Assembly: GCF_900119485.1 (NCBI RefSeq)
Contig: NZ_FPJZ01000008.1
Span: 1-64,000 of the forward strand
Length of the DNA stretch: 64,000 nt
Origin: Thermoactinomyces sp. DSM 45891
GTDB lineage: Bacteria; Bacillota; Bacilli; Thermoactinomycetales; Thermoactinomycetaceae
Reading direction: 5' to 3'
This document shows, piece after piece, positions 7,880 to 15,175 of the stretch. Within the stretch, counting starts at the first letter, position 1. The number at the start of each line of letters is the position of its first letter. Made by a program: the position numbers and the translations under genes. The notes beneath the pieces are model-generated. The model made no database searches and was not told the DNA's origin. It saw only the letters and a list, made by a program, of their open reading frames with translations.

Positions 7880-7992
7880 CGTAGGTAAGGTTGACCTTCT
7901 TACTTATGTTACTTACCATGCTTCTTTTTAACTCCTTAATCTTGACCCTCTTTCATGTGACCAGGATGGAGACCTGTACCTGGTCTTTTTTA
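7880..7992 (+). ncRNA. Candidate small RNA (about 110 nt)
   Basis: A well-spaced promoter and a Rho-independent terminator (GACCAGG...CCTGGTC plus seven T, 7959-7992) bracket about 110 bases. The interior is pyrimidine-rich, with stretches such as CTTCTTTTTAACTCC that could pair with ribosome binding sites. It could instead be the leader of the DUF309 gene that starts at 8046, attenuated at this hairpin. A hydrophobic reading frame from TTG 7891 crosses the terminator and lacks a convincing ribosome binding site. No known RNA family was recognised. Confidence 0.5.
7959..7992 (+). terminator. Terminator of the candidate small RNA
   Basis: Seven-base GC-rich stem GACCAGG/CCTGGTC followed by seven T residues. 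Confidence 0.85.
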
Positions 7993-8045
7993 TTTGTTAC
8001 AATAACAAAGGAAATTGCTAATTATAGAATAAGGAGGGGGTAGGG

Positions 8046-8441
8046 ATGTCGTTTCATCCACTCTATCTCCAATTTTTTGACTTATATCATGCAAAAGAGT
8101 ACTGGGAAGCTCATGAAGCGTTAGAAGAGCTATGGCAGACGGAAAGATCGAATGATTTTTATCATGGATTGATTCAAATTGCTGCTATTCACCACCAGTT
8201 AGAGCGAGGCAAAGTTCGCGGAGTACGAAAACTTGCCACCTCGGCATTACGATACTTAATTCCTTATGCCCCAGAAAATGATAGAGTGCAGCTTACATGC
8301 ATTTTAGAATGGTTACAGATGTGCTTAGATCGTTTACCGGATGACATACAGCAAATACCCGTGGAAGATATGGCCAAATTTGCTATCCCTATTTGCTCTT
8401 TGCCTACTTCAAAAGAGTTACAGGAAACAGAAATAAGATAG
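8046..8441 (+). CDS. DUF309 family protein
   Basis: 131 residues with the DUF309 signature near the start: 'FDLYHAKEYWEAHEALEELW', then 'DFYHGLIQIAAIHHQLERG' and 'GVRKLATSALRYL'. The family is an all-helical fold with conserved His/Glu residues, known structurally but without an assigned biochemical function. The start is backed by AAGGAGGGGG just upstream. The gene is monocistronic, with a short terminator after it. Confidence 0.88.
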   Translation: MSFHPLYLQFFDLYHAKEYWEAHEALEELWQTERSNDFYHGLIQIAAIHHQLERGKVRGVRKLATSALRYLIPYAPENDRVQLTCILEWLQMCLDRLPDDIQQIPVEDMAKFAIPICSLPTSKELQETEIR

Positions 8442-8465
8442 ATAGCGCAACGATTTTTGATATAA

Positions 8466-8490
8466 CAAGTCCTATTTAGGGCTTTTTTTT
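8466..8490 (+). terminator. Terminator of the DUF309 gene
   Basis: Short stem AAGTCCTA/TAGGGCTT followed by eight T. Confidence 0.7.
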
Positions 8491-8597
8491 ATTGTTTTCT
8501 TACATAATTGAATCACTTTCCGACTAAATACATATATAAGAGCCTAGAAAAGTGATAAGCCTAGGTGGATGATGTTTTATAGAAGGAGAGGACTGAA

Positions 8598-9167
8598 ATG
8601 AAAGGAAGACGTTGGACGGCAGAAGAAGATCAATATTTGAGAGAGAGAGTATTACAGTCTATAAGTAGCGGTGGTAGCCAGTTAGATGCATTTGATGAAG
8701 TGGGTAAGAAAATGGGCCGTACTGCAGGAGCATGTGGTTTCCGATGGAATGCGGTACTACGCCAACAAGATCCTGAGTCTTATTCGGATGCAAAGAAACA
8801 ACGGGTATATACGCAGCTCCAGAGGAAGAGACGCCCTCGCTTTGAATCATTGTCTCGTATTGGAGAATCATTAGCTGAAGTGGAAAGACAATGGTTTTAT
8901 AAGAAGAACCATGTTGAACAATTGAAGAAGAAAATCCAATATATGGATCAGGAGATTCAAGCGTTAGAGAATGTCATGAGAGCCTCGACTGAGACCGAGA
9001 GAAAGTCGGAGGAACTTACACAAAAAGAGTTGCAGGAGCGCTATCAGGACTTGTTACATTTGGTAGGTGAGATTCAACAGCAGCCTGCCTTTGCAAAGTT
9101 TTTTTCGGAGATGAAATTTGAGCTCCCCGTGACAGATGGGAAGTCAGATAGGGGCACCTCATCATAA
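8598..9167 (+). CDS. RsfA-family (Myb/SANT-like) sporulation regulator
   Basis: A 189-residue protein with an N-terminal Myb/SANT-like DNA-binding domain (residues 4-60: 'RRWTAEEDQYLRERVLQ', 'GRTAGACGFRWNAVLRQQ') and a long coiled coil (about 95-155). This layout is that of RsfA, a forespore regulator that tunes sigma-F-dependent genes in Bacillus; RsfA is longer (about 258), so this may be a paralogue rather than the orthologue. The start has GAAGGAGAGG upstream. A small coiled-coil gene follows 25 bases downstream and may be co-transcribed. Confidence 0.8.
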   Translation: MKGRRWTAEEDQYLRERVLQSISSGGSQLDAFDEVGKKMGRTAGACGFRWNAVLRQQDPESYSDAKKQRVYTQLQRKRRPRFESLSRIGESLAEVERQWFYKKNHVEQLKKKIQYMDQEIQALENVMRASTETERKSEELTQKELQERYQDLLHLVGEIQQQPAFAKFFSEMKFELPVTDGKSDRGTSS

Positions 9168-9192
9168 GATATAGCAGTGATCGTAGGGAGAG

Positions 9193-9435
9193 GTGAGAAC
9201 TATCGCAGAACAAGGTCCATCCAAACGTATGAATAAGCAAGAAATGCTAGAGTATATGGAACAGCTTGAAAAACGTGTCGGATTGGTACAGTCTGAGATT
9301 GCACGTTTAAACCATTCCCATGAAAAGATGAAGCAAGATTTACGTTTTTTAGAGTTAATGTTATTAGAAGAATATCATATGCTACTACAAATTATGGATC
9401 GGAAGCAAGGTACATTGCGAATTCATGCAAAATAA
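9193..9435 (+). CDS. Small coiled-coil protein
   Basis: 80 residues from GTG 9193, or 68 residues from ATG 9229. The start is uncertain because the AGGGAG motif is only two bases from the GTG. Almost the whole chain from residue 15 to 70 is predicted coiled coil ('EMLEYMEQLEKRVGLVQSEI'). It follows the RsfA-like gene, and both have coiled coils, so an interaction is conceivable but unproven. No family recognised. Confidence 0.6.
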   Translation: MRTIAEQGPSKRMNKQEMLEYMEQLEKRVGLVQSEIARLNHSHEKMKQDLRFLELMLLEEYHMLLQIMDRKQGTLRIHAK

Positions 9436-9461
9436 GACACTGCTATTGGTGTCTTATTTTA
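9430..9461 (+). terminator. Terminator after the RsfA-like unit
   Basis: AATAAGACAC, loop, GTGTCTTATTTT. Confidence 0.8.
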
Positions 9462-9501
9462 TTTGTTTTTTGAGAATGAAACCATAGCTGTTCTCCTTAG
9501 T

Positions 9502-9540
9502 AATAAGGTTTGCAATTCGTTTGCAAATCTTATTGCTTTT
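9502..9540. terminator. Hairpin, possibly a second terminator
   Basis: AATAAGGTTTGCAA (9502-9515) pairs with TTGCAAATCTTATT (9521-9534) around TTCGT, followed by GCTTTT. It lies between two convergent units. Confidence 0.55.
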
Positions 9541-9584
9541 AGAGTTTGATACCTTGATATGACAGGTTTTAGGGGGTTTCTTAA

Positions 9585-9614
9585 TAGAAAAGCGCCCTCT
9601 GCCAGAGAGGACGC
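9585..9614 (-). terminator. Terminator of the miniprotein array (minus strand)
   Basis: Read on the minus strand, GCGTCCTCT, a CTGGC loop and AGAGGGCGC are followed by TTTTCT. It closes the row of minus-strand miniprotein genes. Confidence 0.75.
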
Positions 9615-9635
9615 AACCTTTTAGTTCTTATTTTA

Positions 9636-9749
9636 TTAGCAACCCCATCCGCAAACGAATACGAATATGGTAGCAATGACTAGCAAGAAAATGAGAAGGC
9701 TTCTCCAACCGAATCCACCACCGCCATAGTAGCTTCCACAGCCGCTCAT
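9636..9749 (-). CDS. Glycine-rich/one-helix spore-type miniprotein, copy 1
   Basis: A 37-residue protein: Gly/Tyr-rich start ('MSGCGSYYGGGGFGW'), then one hydrophobic helix ('LLIFLLVIATIFVFVCG') and a short Gly/Cys tail. The ribosome binding site AGGGAGGTGAG lies five bases before ATG. The architecture matches the YjcZ-type sporulation miniproteins (glycine-rich head plus one transmembrane helix), although the sequence relationship was not verified. It is one of five related genes in a row, all with strong translation signals, so this is real coding sequence despite its size. Confidence 0.85.
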   Translation of the reverse strand: MSGCGSYYGGGGFGWRSLLIFLLVIATIFVFVCGWGC

Positions 9750-9788
9750 AGATCTCACCTCCCTTATAGGTTGCCAATGATCATAGGA

Positions 9789-9914
9789 TTAGCATTTATA
9801 ATCATCACAACCCCATCCGCAAACGAATACGAATATGGTAGCAACAACGAGTAAGAAGATCAAAAGACTTCTCCAGCCGAATCCTCCGCCACCATAGTTT
9901 CCGCAACCGCTCAT
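9789..9914 (-). CDS. Glycine-rich/one-helix spore-type miniprotein, copy 2
   Basis: A 41-residue paralogue ('MSGCGNYGGGGFGW' plus 'LLIFLLVVATIFVFVCG') with a different tail ending in DDYKC. GGTAGGAGGTGA stands seven bases ahead of the ATG. Most codons of the shared core are conserved with copies 1 and 3 or differ only at third positions, indicating duplication under selection on the protein. Likely a small membrane protein of the developing spore. Confidence 0.87.
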   Translation of the reverse strand: MSGCGNYGGGGFGWRSLLIFLLVVATIFVFVCGWGCDDYKC

Positions 9915-9952
9915 AGATTTCACCTCCTACCAGAGGTAATCAGTTCTGGTTA

Positions 9953-10078
9953 TTAGCAACCTCTGTAACCGCCGCCCCATCCACATGCAAAGACGAAGAT
10001 AGTAGCAACGACGAGCAAGAAGATCAGAAGACTTCTCCAACCGAATCCTCCGCCACCATAGCTTCCACAGCCGCTCAT
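9953..10078 (-). CDS. Glycine-rich/one-helix spore-type miniprotein, copy 3
   Basis: A 41-residue paralogue ('MSGCGSYGGGGFGW' plus 'LLIFLLVVATIFVFACG') with a Gly/Tyr/Cys tail (GGGYRGC). The GGGAGGTGAG ribosome binding site is five bases ahead of ATG. The spacing to copy 2 (38 bases) and copy 4 (40 bases) suggests one transcript. Confidence 0.87.
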   Translation of the reverse strand: MSGCGSYGGGGFGWRSLLIFLLVVATIFVFACGWGGGYRGC

Positions 10079-10118
10079 AGATCTCACCTCCCTAAACAGG
10101 TAATGTTCTTTTATTTAT

Positions 10119-10220
10119 TTAGCAGTCAAATCCACCGCAAACAAATACGAAGATTGTAGCTGTAACTAATAAGAAGATGAGAAGGCTTCTCCATCCAAAT
10201 CCACCTGCATATGCACCCAT
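10119..10220 (-). CDS. Glycine-rich/one-helix spore-type miniprotein, copy 4
   Basis: 33 residues starting 'MGAYAGGFGWRSLLIFLL' and ending in VCGGFDC. The ATG at 10220 follows AGGAGGGTG by five bases. A longer frame reaching 10307 is open but lacks such a signal and adds residues absent from the paralogues. The head is shortened (one Gly pair), but the FGWRSLLIFLLV core is kept. Confidence 0.83.
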   Translation of the reverse strand: MGAYAGGFGWRSLLIFLLVTATIFVFVCGGFDC

Positions 10221-10390
10221 GTAACACCCTCCTATTTGTTTAGATTGCTGAAGAGAACGGTTTGCAGTTGTACCCAATTTGTTTGACAAGTTTTTTCGGT
10301 TCTTCATGATCTCTTAAGCTAATTTACTGTATGCGCCTCGAGGTTCTTGTGTACAGGCATGAGCCTGTAGAAAAGAAATTAGGTAGATGC

Positions 10391-10465
10391 TTAGAGAGAG
10401 AATACAAATACGAATATGGTTGGTATCAATAACAGAAATAAAAGAAGTGCGCGCCAGATGCTCAT
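10391..10465 (-). CDS. Diverged one-helix miniprotein, copy 5
   Basis: Only 24 residues ('MSIWRALLLFLLLIPTIFVF' plus VFSL). It retains the W-R-x-L-L core and the TIFVFV helix of the other copies but has lost the glycine-rich head and the cysteines. GGCAGGAGTGATG provides a ribosome binding site. It is at the promoter-proximal end of the array. Its conservation with the helix only suggests the membrane segment is the functional core. Confidence 0.68.
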   Translation of the reverse strand: MSIWRALLLFLLLIPTIFVFVFSL

Positions 10466-10642
10466 GGATCATCACTCCTGCCTTGAATAGATAGCTGCTT
10501 TTTTACGATATGTAAAAATTACTCATCAGGAGTGTCCATTTATTGATTAGATAGAAAAATAGGCTACAGATAGAAAATAGAGTGTGACCGAGCAATGAGC
10601 GGATTCATACAGTAAAGAATAATCAGGATAGGAGGGGGACCT

Positions 10643-10930
10643 ATGAATCAAGGGCCAACGATGCAGAGTTTAGTAAAAATGATCAACAATATCATGGGAC
10701 ACAACGTTCTCAGTGAACAGCAATTAAATAAGATTTTAGAAGGAGCGAAGAAGATATACGATAAAGGTGGAATGCCAGCGGTTATTCAGTACCTAATGAA
10801 AGTCACACAAGCAGATGTCGACGCCCAAGAACTTACACAATTTGCAGAAAATGTTAAAAACAACCCACAGATTGGAATGGACATTTTAGAAGGCAAAAAA
10901 AGCATTCGTCCACAAAAAAAGAAAAGGTAG
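10643..10930 (+). CDS. Hypothetical small helical protein
   Basis: 95 residues with a strong ribosome binding site (GGAGGGGG, seven bases before ATG). The sequence is predicted helical ('LVKMINNIMGHNVLSEQQLN') with a very basic C-terminus (KKSIRPQKKKR) that could bind nucleic acid or another polyanion. No signal peptide or membrane segment. No family was recognised. It is bounded by its own terminator. Confidence 0.7.
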   Translation: MNQGPTMQSLVKMINNIMGHNVLSEQQLNKILEGAKKIYDKGGMPAVIQYLMKVTQADVDAQELTQFAENVKNNPQIGMDILEGKKSIRPQKKKR

Positions 10931-10935
10931 TAGGC

Positions 10936-10978
10936 AAAAAAGAAGCAAACAAGGAATATATTGTTTGCTTCTTTTTTG
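10936..10978 (+). terminator. Terminator of the small helical protein gene
   Basis: AAAAGAAGCAAACAA and TTGTTTGCTTCTTTT flank an eight-base loop; near-perfect and T-rich. Confidence 0.9.
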
Positions 10979-11076
10979 TTTGTCAAAAGGATCAAGAAAA
11001 GACCAAAAGGAGAACCAATTAATGCCAACTATTTTGGTTACACTATGTAGCAAGCAAAAGGAAAGGTGGAAAAGAC

Positions 11077-11838
11077 ATGTTAAAAAAGAAGTTTTTAGCT
11101 GTTACTTTATCAATGGGTCTACTAGCAGGTGGGGTATTTGTATCCAACCAAAAGGCATTTGCAGACGAGCCCAATACGAAAATGGGAGAGCAAAAAGGGC
11201 ATGAGAAGAAGGAGAAGGTGTCAAAGGAACAGCGTATAGAACAGATTTCAGGAAAGGTTAGTACCTACTTAGGAGTTCCGAAGGCAGAAGTTCAGAAGCT
11301 CGCTCAAGATTCTAAAATAGGTGTAAAAAACGTAGTCTTTGGTGCTGTCATTGCGAAGAAGACGAATCAAACATTGGCACAAGCAATAGCCGAAAAGGAG
11401 AAGCTGGGTCATTGGAAACAAGTGATGACGGCTCATAAGTTGGAATGGAAAGACATTCATCCTGAGATGAAGAAAATCGCTCCCCATTTTGGTAAAAAGC
11501 TTGGATTGATCAAAAATCCAACGATGATGTATAAAGTACTATCCACATACACAGGAGAAAGTACAAGTACCTTAAAAGGATTAAACGAGAAATACAACGT
11601 ACATCCAAAAGGATTGATAAATGCATCCGTTCTCTCCAAAGCGAGTGGAAAAAAGCTGGAAGATGTATTAAAGCTTAAAACGAGCGATAATAAGTGGAAA
11701 GACGTCGCTACTAAGCTAAATGTGGATAAACAAAAACTTGTTGATGCGAAAAAAGAATTATTTACAAAGCTACGAGCTGAAAAAAAGGAACAGAAACTAG
11801 AACCAGAACAGAAACAAAATCAAGGATCTAACCAGTAA
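11077..11838 (+). CDS. Secreted repeat-containing protein of unknown function
   Basis: 253 residues with a clear Sec signal peptide (basic MLKKKF, hydrophobic LAVTLSMGLLAGGVFV, cleavage likely after 'NQKAFA'). The mature protein is highly charged and lysine-rich. Two segments of about 75 residues look like diverged repeats: 'ISGKVSTYLGVPKAEVQKLA' onward (near residues 55-130) and 'MYKVLSTYTGESTSTLKGLN' onward (near 150-225), each with a Tyr-containing helix, a 'VFGAVIAKK'/'INASVLSKA' segment and a closing Trp-Lys. The C-terminus is a Gln/Glu/Lys-rich tail. No enzymatic motif is seen; an envelope or extracellular structural role is possible. Confidence 0.8.
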   Translation: MLKKKFLAVTLSMGLLAGGVFVSNQKAFADEPNTKMGEQKGHEKKEKVSKEQRIEQISGKVSTYLGVPKAEVQKLAQDSKIGVKNVVFGAVIAKKTNQTLAQAIAEKEKLGHWKQVMTAHKLEWKDIHPEMKKIAPHFGKKLGLIKNPTMMYKVLSTYTGESTSTLKGLNEKYNVHPKGLINASVLSKASGKKLEDVLKLKTSDNKWKDVATKLNVDKQKLVDAKKELFTKLRAEKKEQKLEPEQKQNQGSNQ

Positions 11839-11860
11839 TTTCAATAGCTGAAATCCAAAG

Positions 11861-11899
11861 AAACAGGCCTACTGCTGCATACAGTTGGCCTGTTTTTTA
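11861..11899 (+). terminator. Terminator of the secreted protein gene
   Basis: AACAGGCCTACTG...CAGTTGGCCTGTT stem with T-run. Confidence 0.88.
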
Positions 11900-11917
11900 T
11901 GAAGATGGAGTCATCGT

Positions 11918-13009
11918 TTAAAAACCAGTCAATGTTTTCCAAACTTCAATCTTCGTTTGTACTTTACGAATCACTTCATTAGTAAACTCAGTTGTCGTAG
12001 CACTTCCGCCTAAGTCCGAGGTGCGGATGCCTTCTTTTACGGTTTCAATTGTGGCTTCATAGATCGCACGGGAAGCATTTGTGGCACGTGGATCATCCAT
12101 GTAAGTAAGCATTGCTGCCCCTGCTAAAATCATAGCCATCGGATTTGCAAGATTTTTTCCAAATAAGGATGGAGCTGTTCCGTGCGGAGCTTCAGCCATC
12201 ACAATATCTGGTTCAAAGTTGTCATTGAAGCTCATGAGGATTGATTCAGAACCAGCGATGGTTCCGAACATTTGAAGAACCAAATCACTCAAGCAATCCC
12301 CATCGCGGTTTAAAGCAGGAATTACCATCGGATCACCCGAATTATTCAACAATAATGCATAGGTTGCATCAATTAATTGAGGTTCGTATCGAACGCCAGG
12401 ATAACGTTTTGCTGCTTCATCCATCTCTTCTTTCAACATGCCTTCGTATACAGGGCTAACTGTATATTTTGGACCGCCAAATACTTTCGCTTTGGTTTTC
12501 TTTGCATGCATAAAAGCGAACTCAGCTACAGCACGACAGGTTTTGCGATCAATCGTCTCAGTACGACAAGCAATCTCGTCTAAACCGCTTCCTTCACGCC
12601 ATTCTTTCGCACCGTATGCATCACCGACTGCCATGCGAATAACAGAGATGGGAGAGTAGGTACCTGCTACTGGGCGAACTCCAGGAATACGACGCCCTGT
12701 ACGAATGATTACTTTGCCATCAATTTCTCGACGTAAAATCGCATTCGGGGAACCCACGTCTCCTTTGATCTCAGGAGTAACAGTAGCTGCTTTTATTCCA
12801 TAACCAGTCCGTTTCATCGCTTTGGCCGCATCATGGACGACTTGGTTATTGGTTGCCCGTCTATTTTCTAAGCTCAGATCAAACTCTTGGAATTCTAAGT
12901 CTAGGCCAATTACATTTGGATCCAGTACACGAAGAGCCTCATCTAACAACTCTTGACCTGTCTGGTCTCCTTTCATTACAACAATCACTTTTTGATCACT
13001 CAACATCAT
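11918..13009 (-). CDS. Isocitrate/isopropylmalate dehydrogenase family protein
   Basis: A 363-residue beta-decarboxylating dehydrogenase of the Icd/LeuB superfamily. Family signatures include 'AVGDAYGAKEWREG', the 'GGPKYTVSPVYEGM' strand with the catalytic Tyr, 'NRDGDCLSDLVLQMFGTIAG' with metal-binding Asp residues, and 'EAPHGTAPSLFGKNLANPMA' near the cofactor site. The substrate is uncertain: it could be an NAD-type isocitrate dehydrogenase or act on another 2-hydroxyacid; no leu genes are nearby. Tandem ATG codons at 13009 and 13006 follow GGGGTGA, so the start may shift by one residue. Monocistronic. Confidence 0.82.
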   Translation of the reverse strand: MMLSDQKVIVVMKGDQTGQELLDEALRVLDPNVIGLDLEFQEFDLSLENRRATNNQVVHDAAKAMKRTGYGIKAATVTPEIKGDVGSPNAILRREIDGKVIIRTGRRIPGVRPVAGTYSPISVIRMAVGDAYGAKEWREGSGLDEIACRTETIDRKTCRAVAEFAFMHAKKTKAKVFGGPKYTVSPVYEGMLKEEMDEAAKRYPGVRYEPQLIDATYALLLNNSGDPMVIPALNRDGDCLSDLVLQMFGTIAGSESILMSFNDNFEPDIVMAEAPHGTAPSLFGKNLANPMAMILAGAAMLTYMDDPRATNASRAIYEATIETVKEGIRTSDLGGSATTTEFTNEVIRKVQTKIEVWKTLTGF

Positions 13010-13203
13010 TCACCCCATTTTAAAAATACCACTTCCTTATTATACTCGTAGATAATTTCACAAACTAGACAAAGAAAATTAAGAATATTAAAGAGCCTTG
13101 TATAGATTTGCGCGAACTGTGGTATGATCAAGATTGAACATATAACCTATATTTAGTTTGTTCCAACCATTATCAAGGTATGTAGAATGAGGGGGAGTTC
13201 ACG

Positions 13204-13635
13204 GTGATTTATCAAATTTGTGCGGGTATAGCAACATTTTCCTTCTTACTTCTAGTGATTTACATAATCCGTACACTCATAACTATGAATCGTACATTAC
13301 GAAGTGCTTCATCTAGTTTGGAAGAGGCGACATTGTCCTTACAAACCATACAAAAAACGATCCAGGATTTACAACCTCAGGTTCAGGCAGTGCTTACCGA
13401 AACAGAGAAGGCTCTTCACGTGACCAATGAGCTTGTAGCAGATGTCCAACATAAAGCAGCACAAACACAAGAAGTATTTGACACCATTCAAAATCTCGGA
13501 AAATCCATTGATCGTGTTTCACATACGATTGTTGAAAGTGTACAAACTCATAGAGGAACGATTGGCAATGCGGTATCTTATATGGGTTTAGGATTAGAAT
13601 TAGTACGTAAATGGAAAAATCGAAACCAATCATAG
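13204..13635 (+). CDS. ytxG: DUF948 protein YtxG
   Basis: 143 residues: an N-terminal membrane helix (residues 2-22) followed by a long amphipathic coil ('SLEEATLSLQTIQKTIQDLQ'), the DUF948 layout. The GTG start follows GGGGGAG. In B. subtilis ytxG and ytxH form part of a general-stress operon near aroA-ccpA, and the same neighbourhood occurs here. The C-terminal 'SYMGLGLELVRKWKNR' may be a second amphipathic membrane contact. Function unknown; probably an envelope-associated stress protein. Confidence 0.82.
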   Translation: MIYQICAGIATFSFLLLVIYIIRTLITMNRTLRSASSSLEEATLSLQTIQKTIQDLQPQVQAVLTETEKALHVTNELVADVQHKAAQTQEVFDTIQNLGKSIDRVSHTIVESVQTHRGTIGNAVSYMGLGLELVRKWKNRNQS

Positions 13636-13650
13636 TTGGAGGGTGAAAAG

Positions 13651-13935
13651 ATGAGTGAGAAAAAAGGAATGAATGTAGGCGAATTTGTGGTTGGTGCAGT
13701 AATCGGTGGAATCATCGGAGCAACAGTAGCCTTACTAACTACACCCAAGACGGGTAAAGAGATGCGAGAGGATTTAAAAGAAGGACTGGAGGTAGCGAAA
13801 GATAAGAGTTGTGAGCTGGTCCATGTTGTAAAGTCCCAGACAGGTGATGCGTTTGAAAAAATGGGTGATGCAGGGACGAAAGTTCAAAGTAAGTGGATCG
13901 AAATCAAAGATTCAATGGATAAAGATCCTATTTAG
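13651..13935 (+). CDS. ytxH: YtxH domain protein
   Basis: 94 residues from ATG 13651, nine bases after GGAGGGTG (the TTG at 13636 lies before that site). The YtxH signature is an N-terminal glycine-rich helix 'VGAVIGGIIGATVALLTTPK' followed by 'TGKEMREDLKEG' and a helical tail. Such proteins are small stress-induced membrane proteins. It follows ytxG by 15 bases and probably shares its transcript, as in Bacillus. Confidence 0.86.
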   Translation: MSEKKGMNVGEFVVGAVIGGIIGATVALLTTPKTGKEMREDLKEGLEVAKDKSCELVHVVKSQTGDAFEKMGDAGTKVQSKWIEIKDSMDKDPI

Positions 13936-13986
13936 TGGACAAGCGTAGTAGCTCTCACAAACAACTTAGAGAGGGGAGGAGCAGAG

Positions 13987-15075
13987 TTGAGCGGGAGAGT
14001 AGATGAGATTCGAATGCAATTAGATCGGTTAAATTTGCAGATCTTAGAACTTCTAAACGAGCGTGCTAGGTATGTACAAGAGATTGGTGAGATGAAACAG
14101 AAGCAAGGGACAAAAAAGTTTGATCCTGAGCGCGAAACTGATATGTTGCACAAAATTATTTACCATAACCACGGTCCTTTTGATGATCAGACCATTCAGC
14201 ATCTCTTTAAGCAGATCTTTCAAGCATCCTTAACCTTAATTGAAGATAATCATAATAAGGGCTTACTCGTTAGTCGAAAAAGAAAGTCTGATGATACCGT
14301 GATCGATTTAGGAACAGTTCAAATTGGGGACGGTATTCCTAAGATTGTGGCGGGCCCTTGTTCGGTGGAATCGGAGGAGCAAGTCTTCCAAGTGGCCGAA
14401 GTAATGGCCAGACAAGGAGTGAAGATGATTCGCGGTGGAGCATTTAAACCGCGTACATCCCCTTATGATTTTCAAGGTTTAGGGCTGGAAGGTCTTCAGA
14501 TTTTACGGCGTGTTGCGGATCATTTTGGATTAAAAGTAATAAGTGAAATTATGAACCCAGCCGATGTCGAAATGGCTACCCGATATGTAGATGTCATTCA
14601 AGTCGGTGCTCGAAACATGCAAAATTTCGATCTACTTCGAGCCGTAGGCACTGCTTCTACCCCGGTTCTCTTAAAACGAGGACTTGCCGCTACGATGGAG
14701 GAGTTTTTGTTTGCCGCCGAGTACATTGTCGCAAGTGGGAATGATCAAGTGGTTCTATGTGAGCGTGGGATTCGTACATATGAGAAATGGACGCGGAACA
14801 CACTGGACATATCTGCTGTTCCTTTAATTAAACAAGAGAGCCACTTGCCTGTTATGGTAGATGTAACGCATTCTGCTGGACGTAAGGATCTGCTTCTCCC
14901 GCTAGCGAAAGCGGCTTTTGCAGCAGGGGCGGATGCAGTGATGGTGGAGACTCATCCCAACCCAATCGTTGCCTTATCTGATTCACGCCAACAGATTGAT
15001 TTACCAACGTTTGAGCAATTTATGACCCAACTACGTGAATCGCGTTTTCTTCCAGAATTACTGGGAACTAGATAA
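13987..15075 (+). CDS. aroA: Bifunctional chorismate mutase / DAHP synthase
   Basis: A 362-residue fusion enzyme. Residues 1-85 are an AroQ-type chorismate mutase ('RLNLQILELLNERARYVQEI', 'FDPERETDML'); residues about 105-350 are a type I-beta DAHP synthase ('IVAGPCSVESEEQV', 'RGGAFKPRTSPYDFQGLG', 'VGARNMQNFDLL', 'VMVETHPNP'). It condenses erythrose-4-phosphate and PEP as the first step to aromatic amino acids, and the mutase domain serves as the allosteric sensor in the Bacillus enzyme. The TTG start at 13987 is seven bases after GGGGAGGA. Called aroA in B. subtilis (aroG in other naming). Confidence 0.95.
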   Translation: MSGRVDEIRMQLDRLNLQILELLNERARYVQEIGEMKQKQGTKKFDPERETDMLHKIIYHNHGPFDDQTIQHLFKQIFQASLTLIEDNHNKGLLVSRKRKSDDTVIDLGTVQIGDGIPKIVAGPCSVESEEQVFQVAEVMARQGVKMIRGGAFKPRTSPYDFQGLGLEGLQILRRVADHFGLKVISEIMNPADVEMATRYVDVIQVGARNMQNFDLLRAVGTASTPVLLKRGLAATMEEFLFAAEYIVASGNDQVVLCERGIRTYEKWTRNTLDISAVPLIKQESHLPVMVDVTHSAGRKDLLLPLAKAAFAAGADAVMVETHPNPIVALSDSRQQIDLPTFEQFMTQLRESRFLPELLGTR

Positions 15076-15083
15076 TTCATTAC

Positions 15084-15120
15084 AGAAAAGCGAACAGATT
15101 CGAATCTGTTCGCTTTTCTA
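15084..15120 (+). terminator. Terminator of the ytxGH-aroA unit
   Basis: AGAAAAGCGAACAGATT and AATCTGTTCGCTTTTCT form a perfect palindrome around CG. Confidence 0.85.
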
Positions 15121-15175
15121 CGAAAAAGTTTGTTATGATGATTAAATATAGAGAAGTTGATGGGAGGAGTTCCCT

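Noticed and set aside
7891..8039. Hydrophobic reading frame from TTG 7891 inside the small-RNA candidate
   Set aside because: It runs through the terminator, has a poor start context, and its hydrophobicity follows from the T-rich sequence.
9636..10080. Direct DNA repeats that might be read as an array of non-coding repeats
   Set aside because: Each unit is a miniprotein gene with start, stop and ribosome binding site; divergence lies largely at third codon positions.
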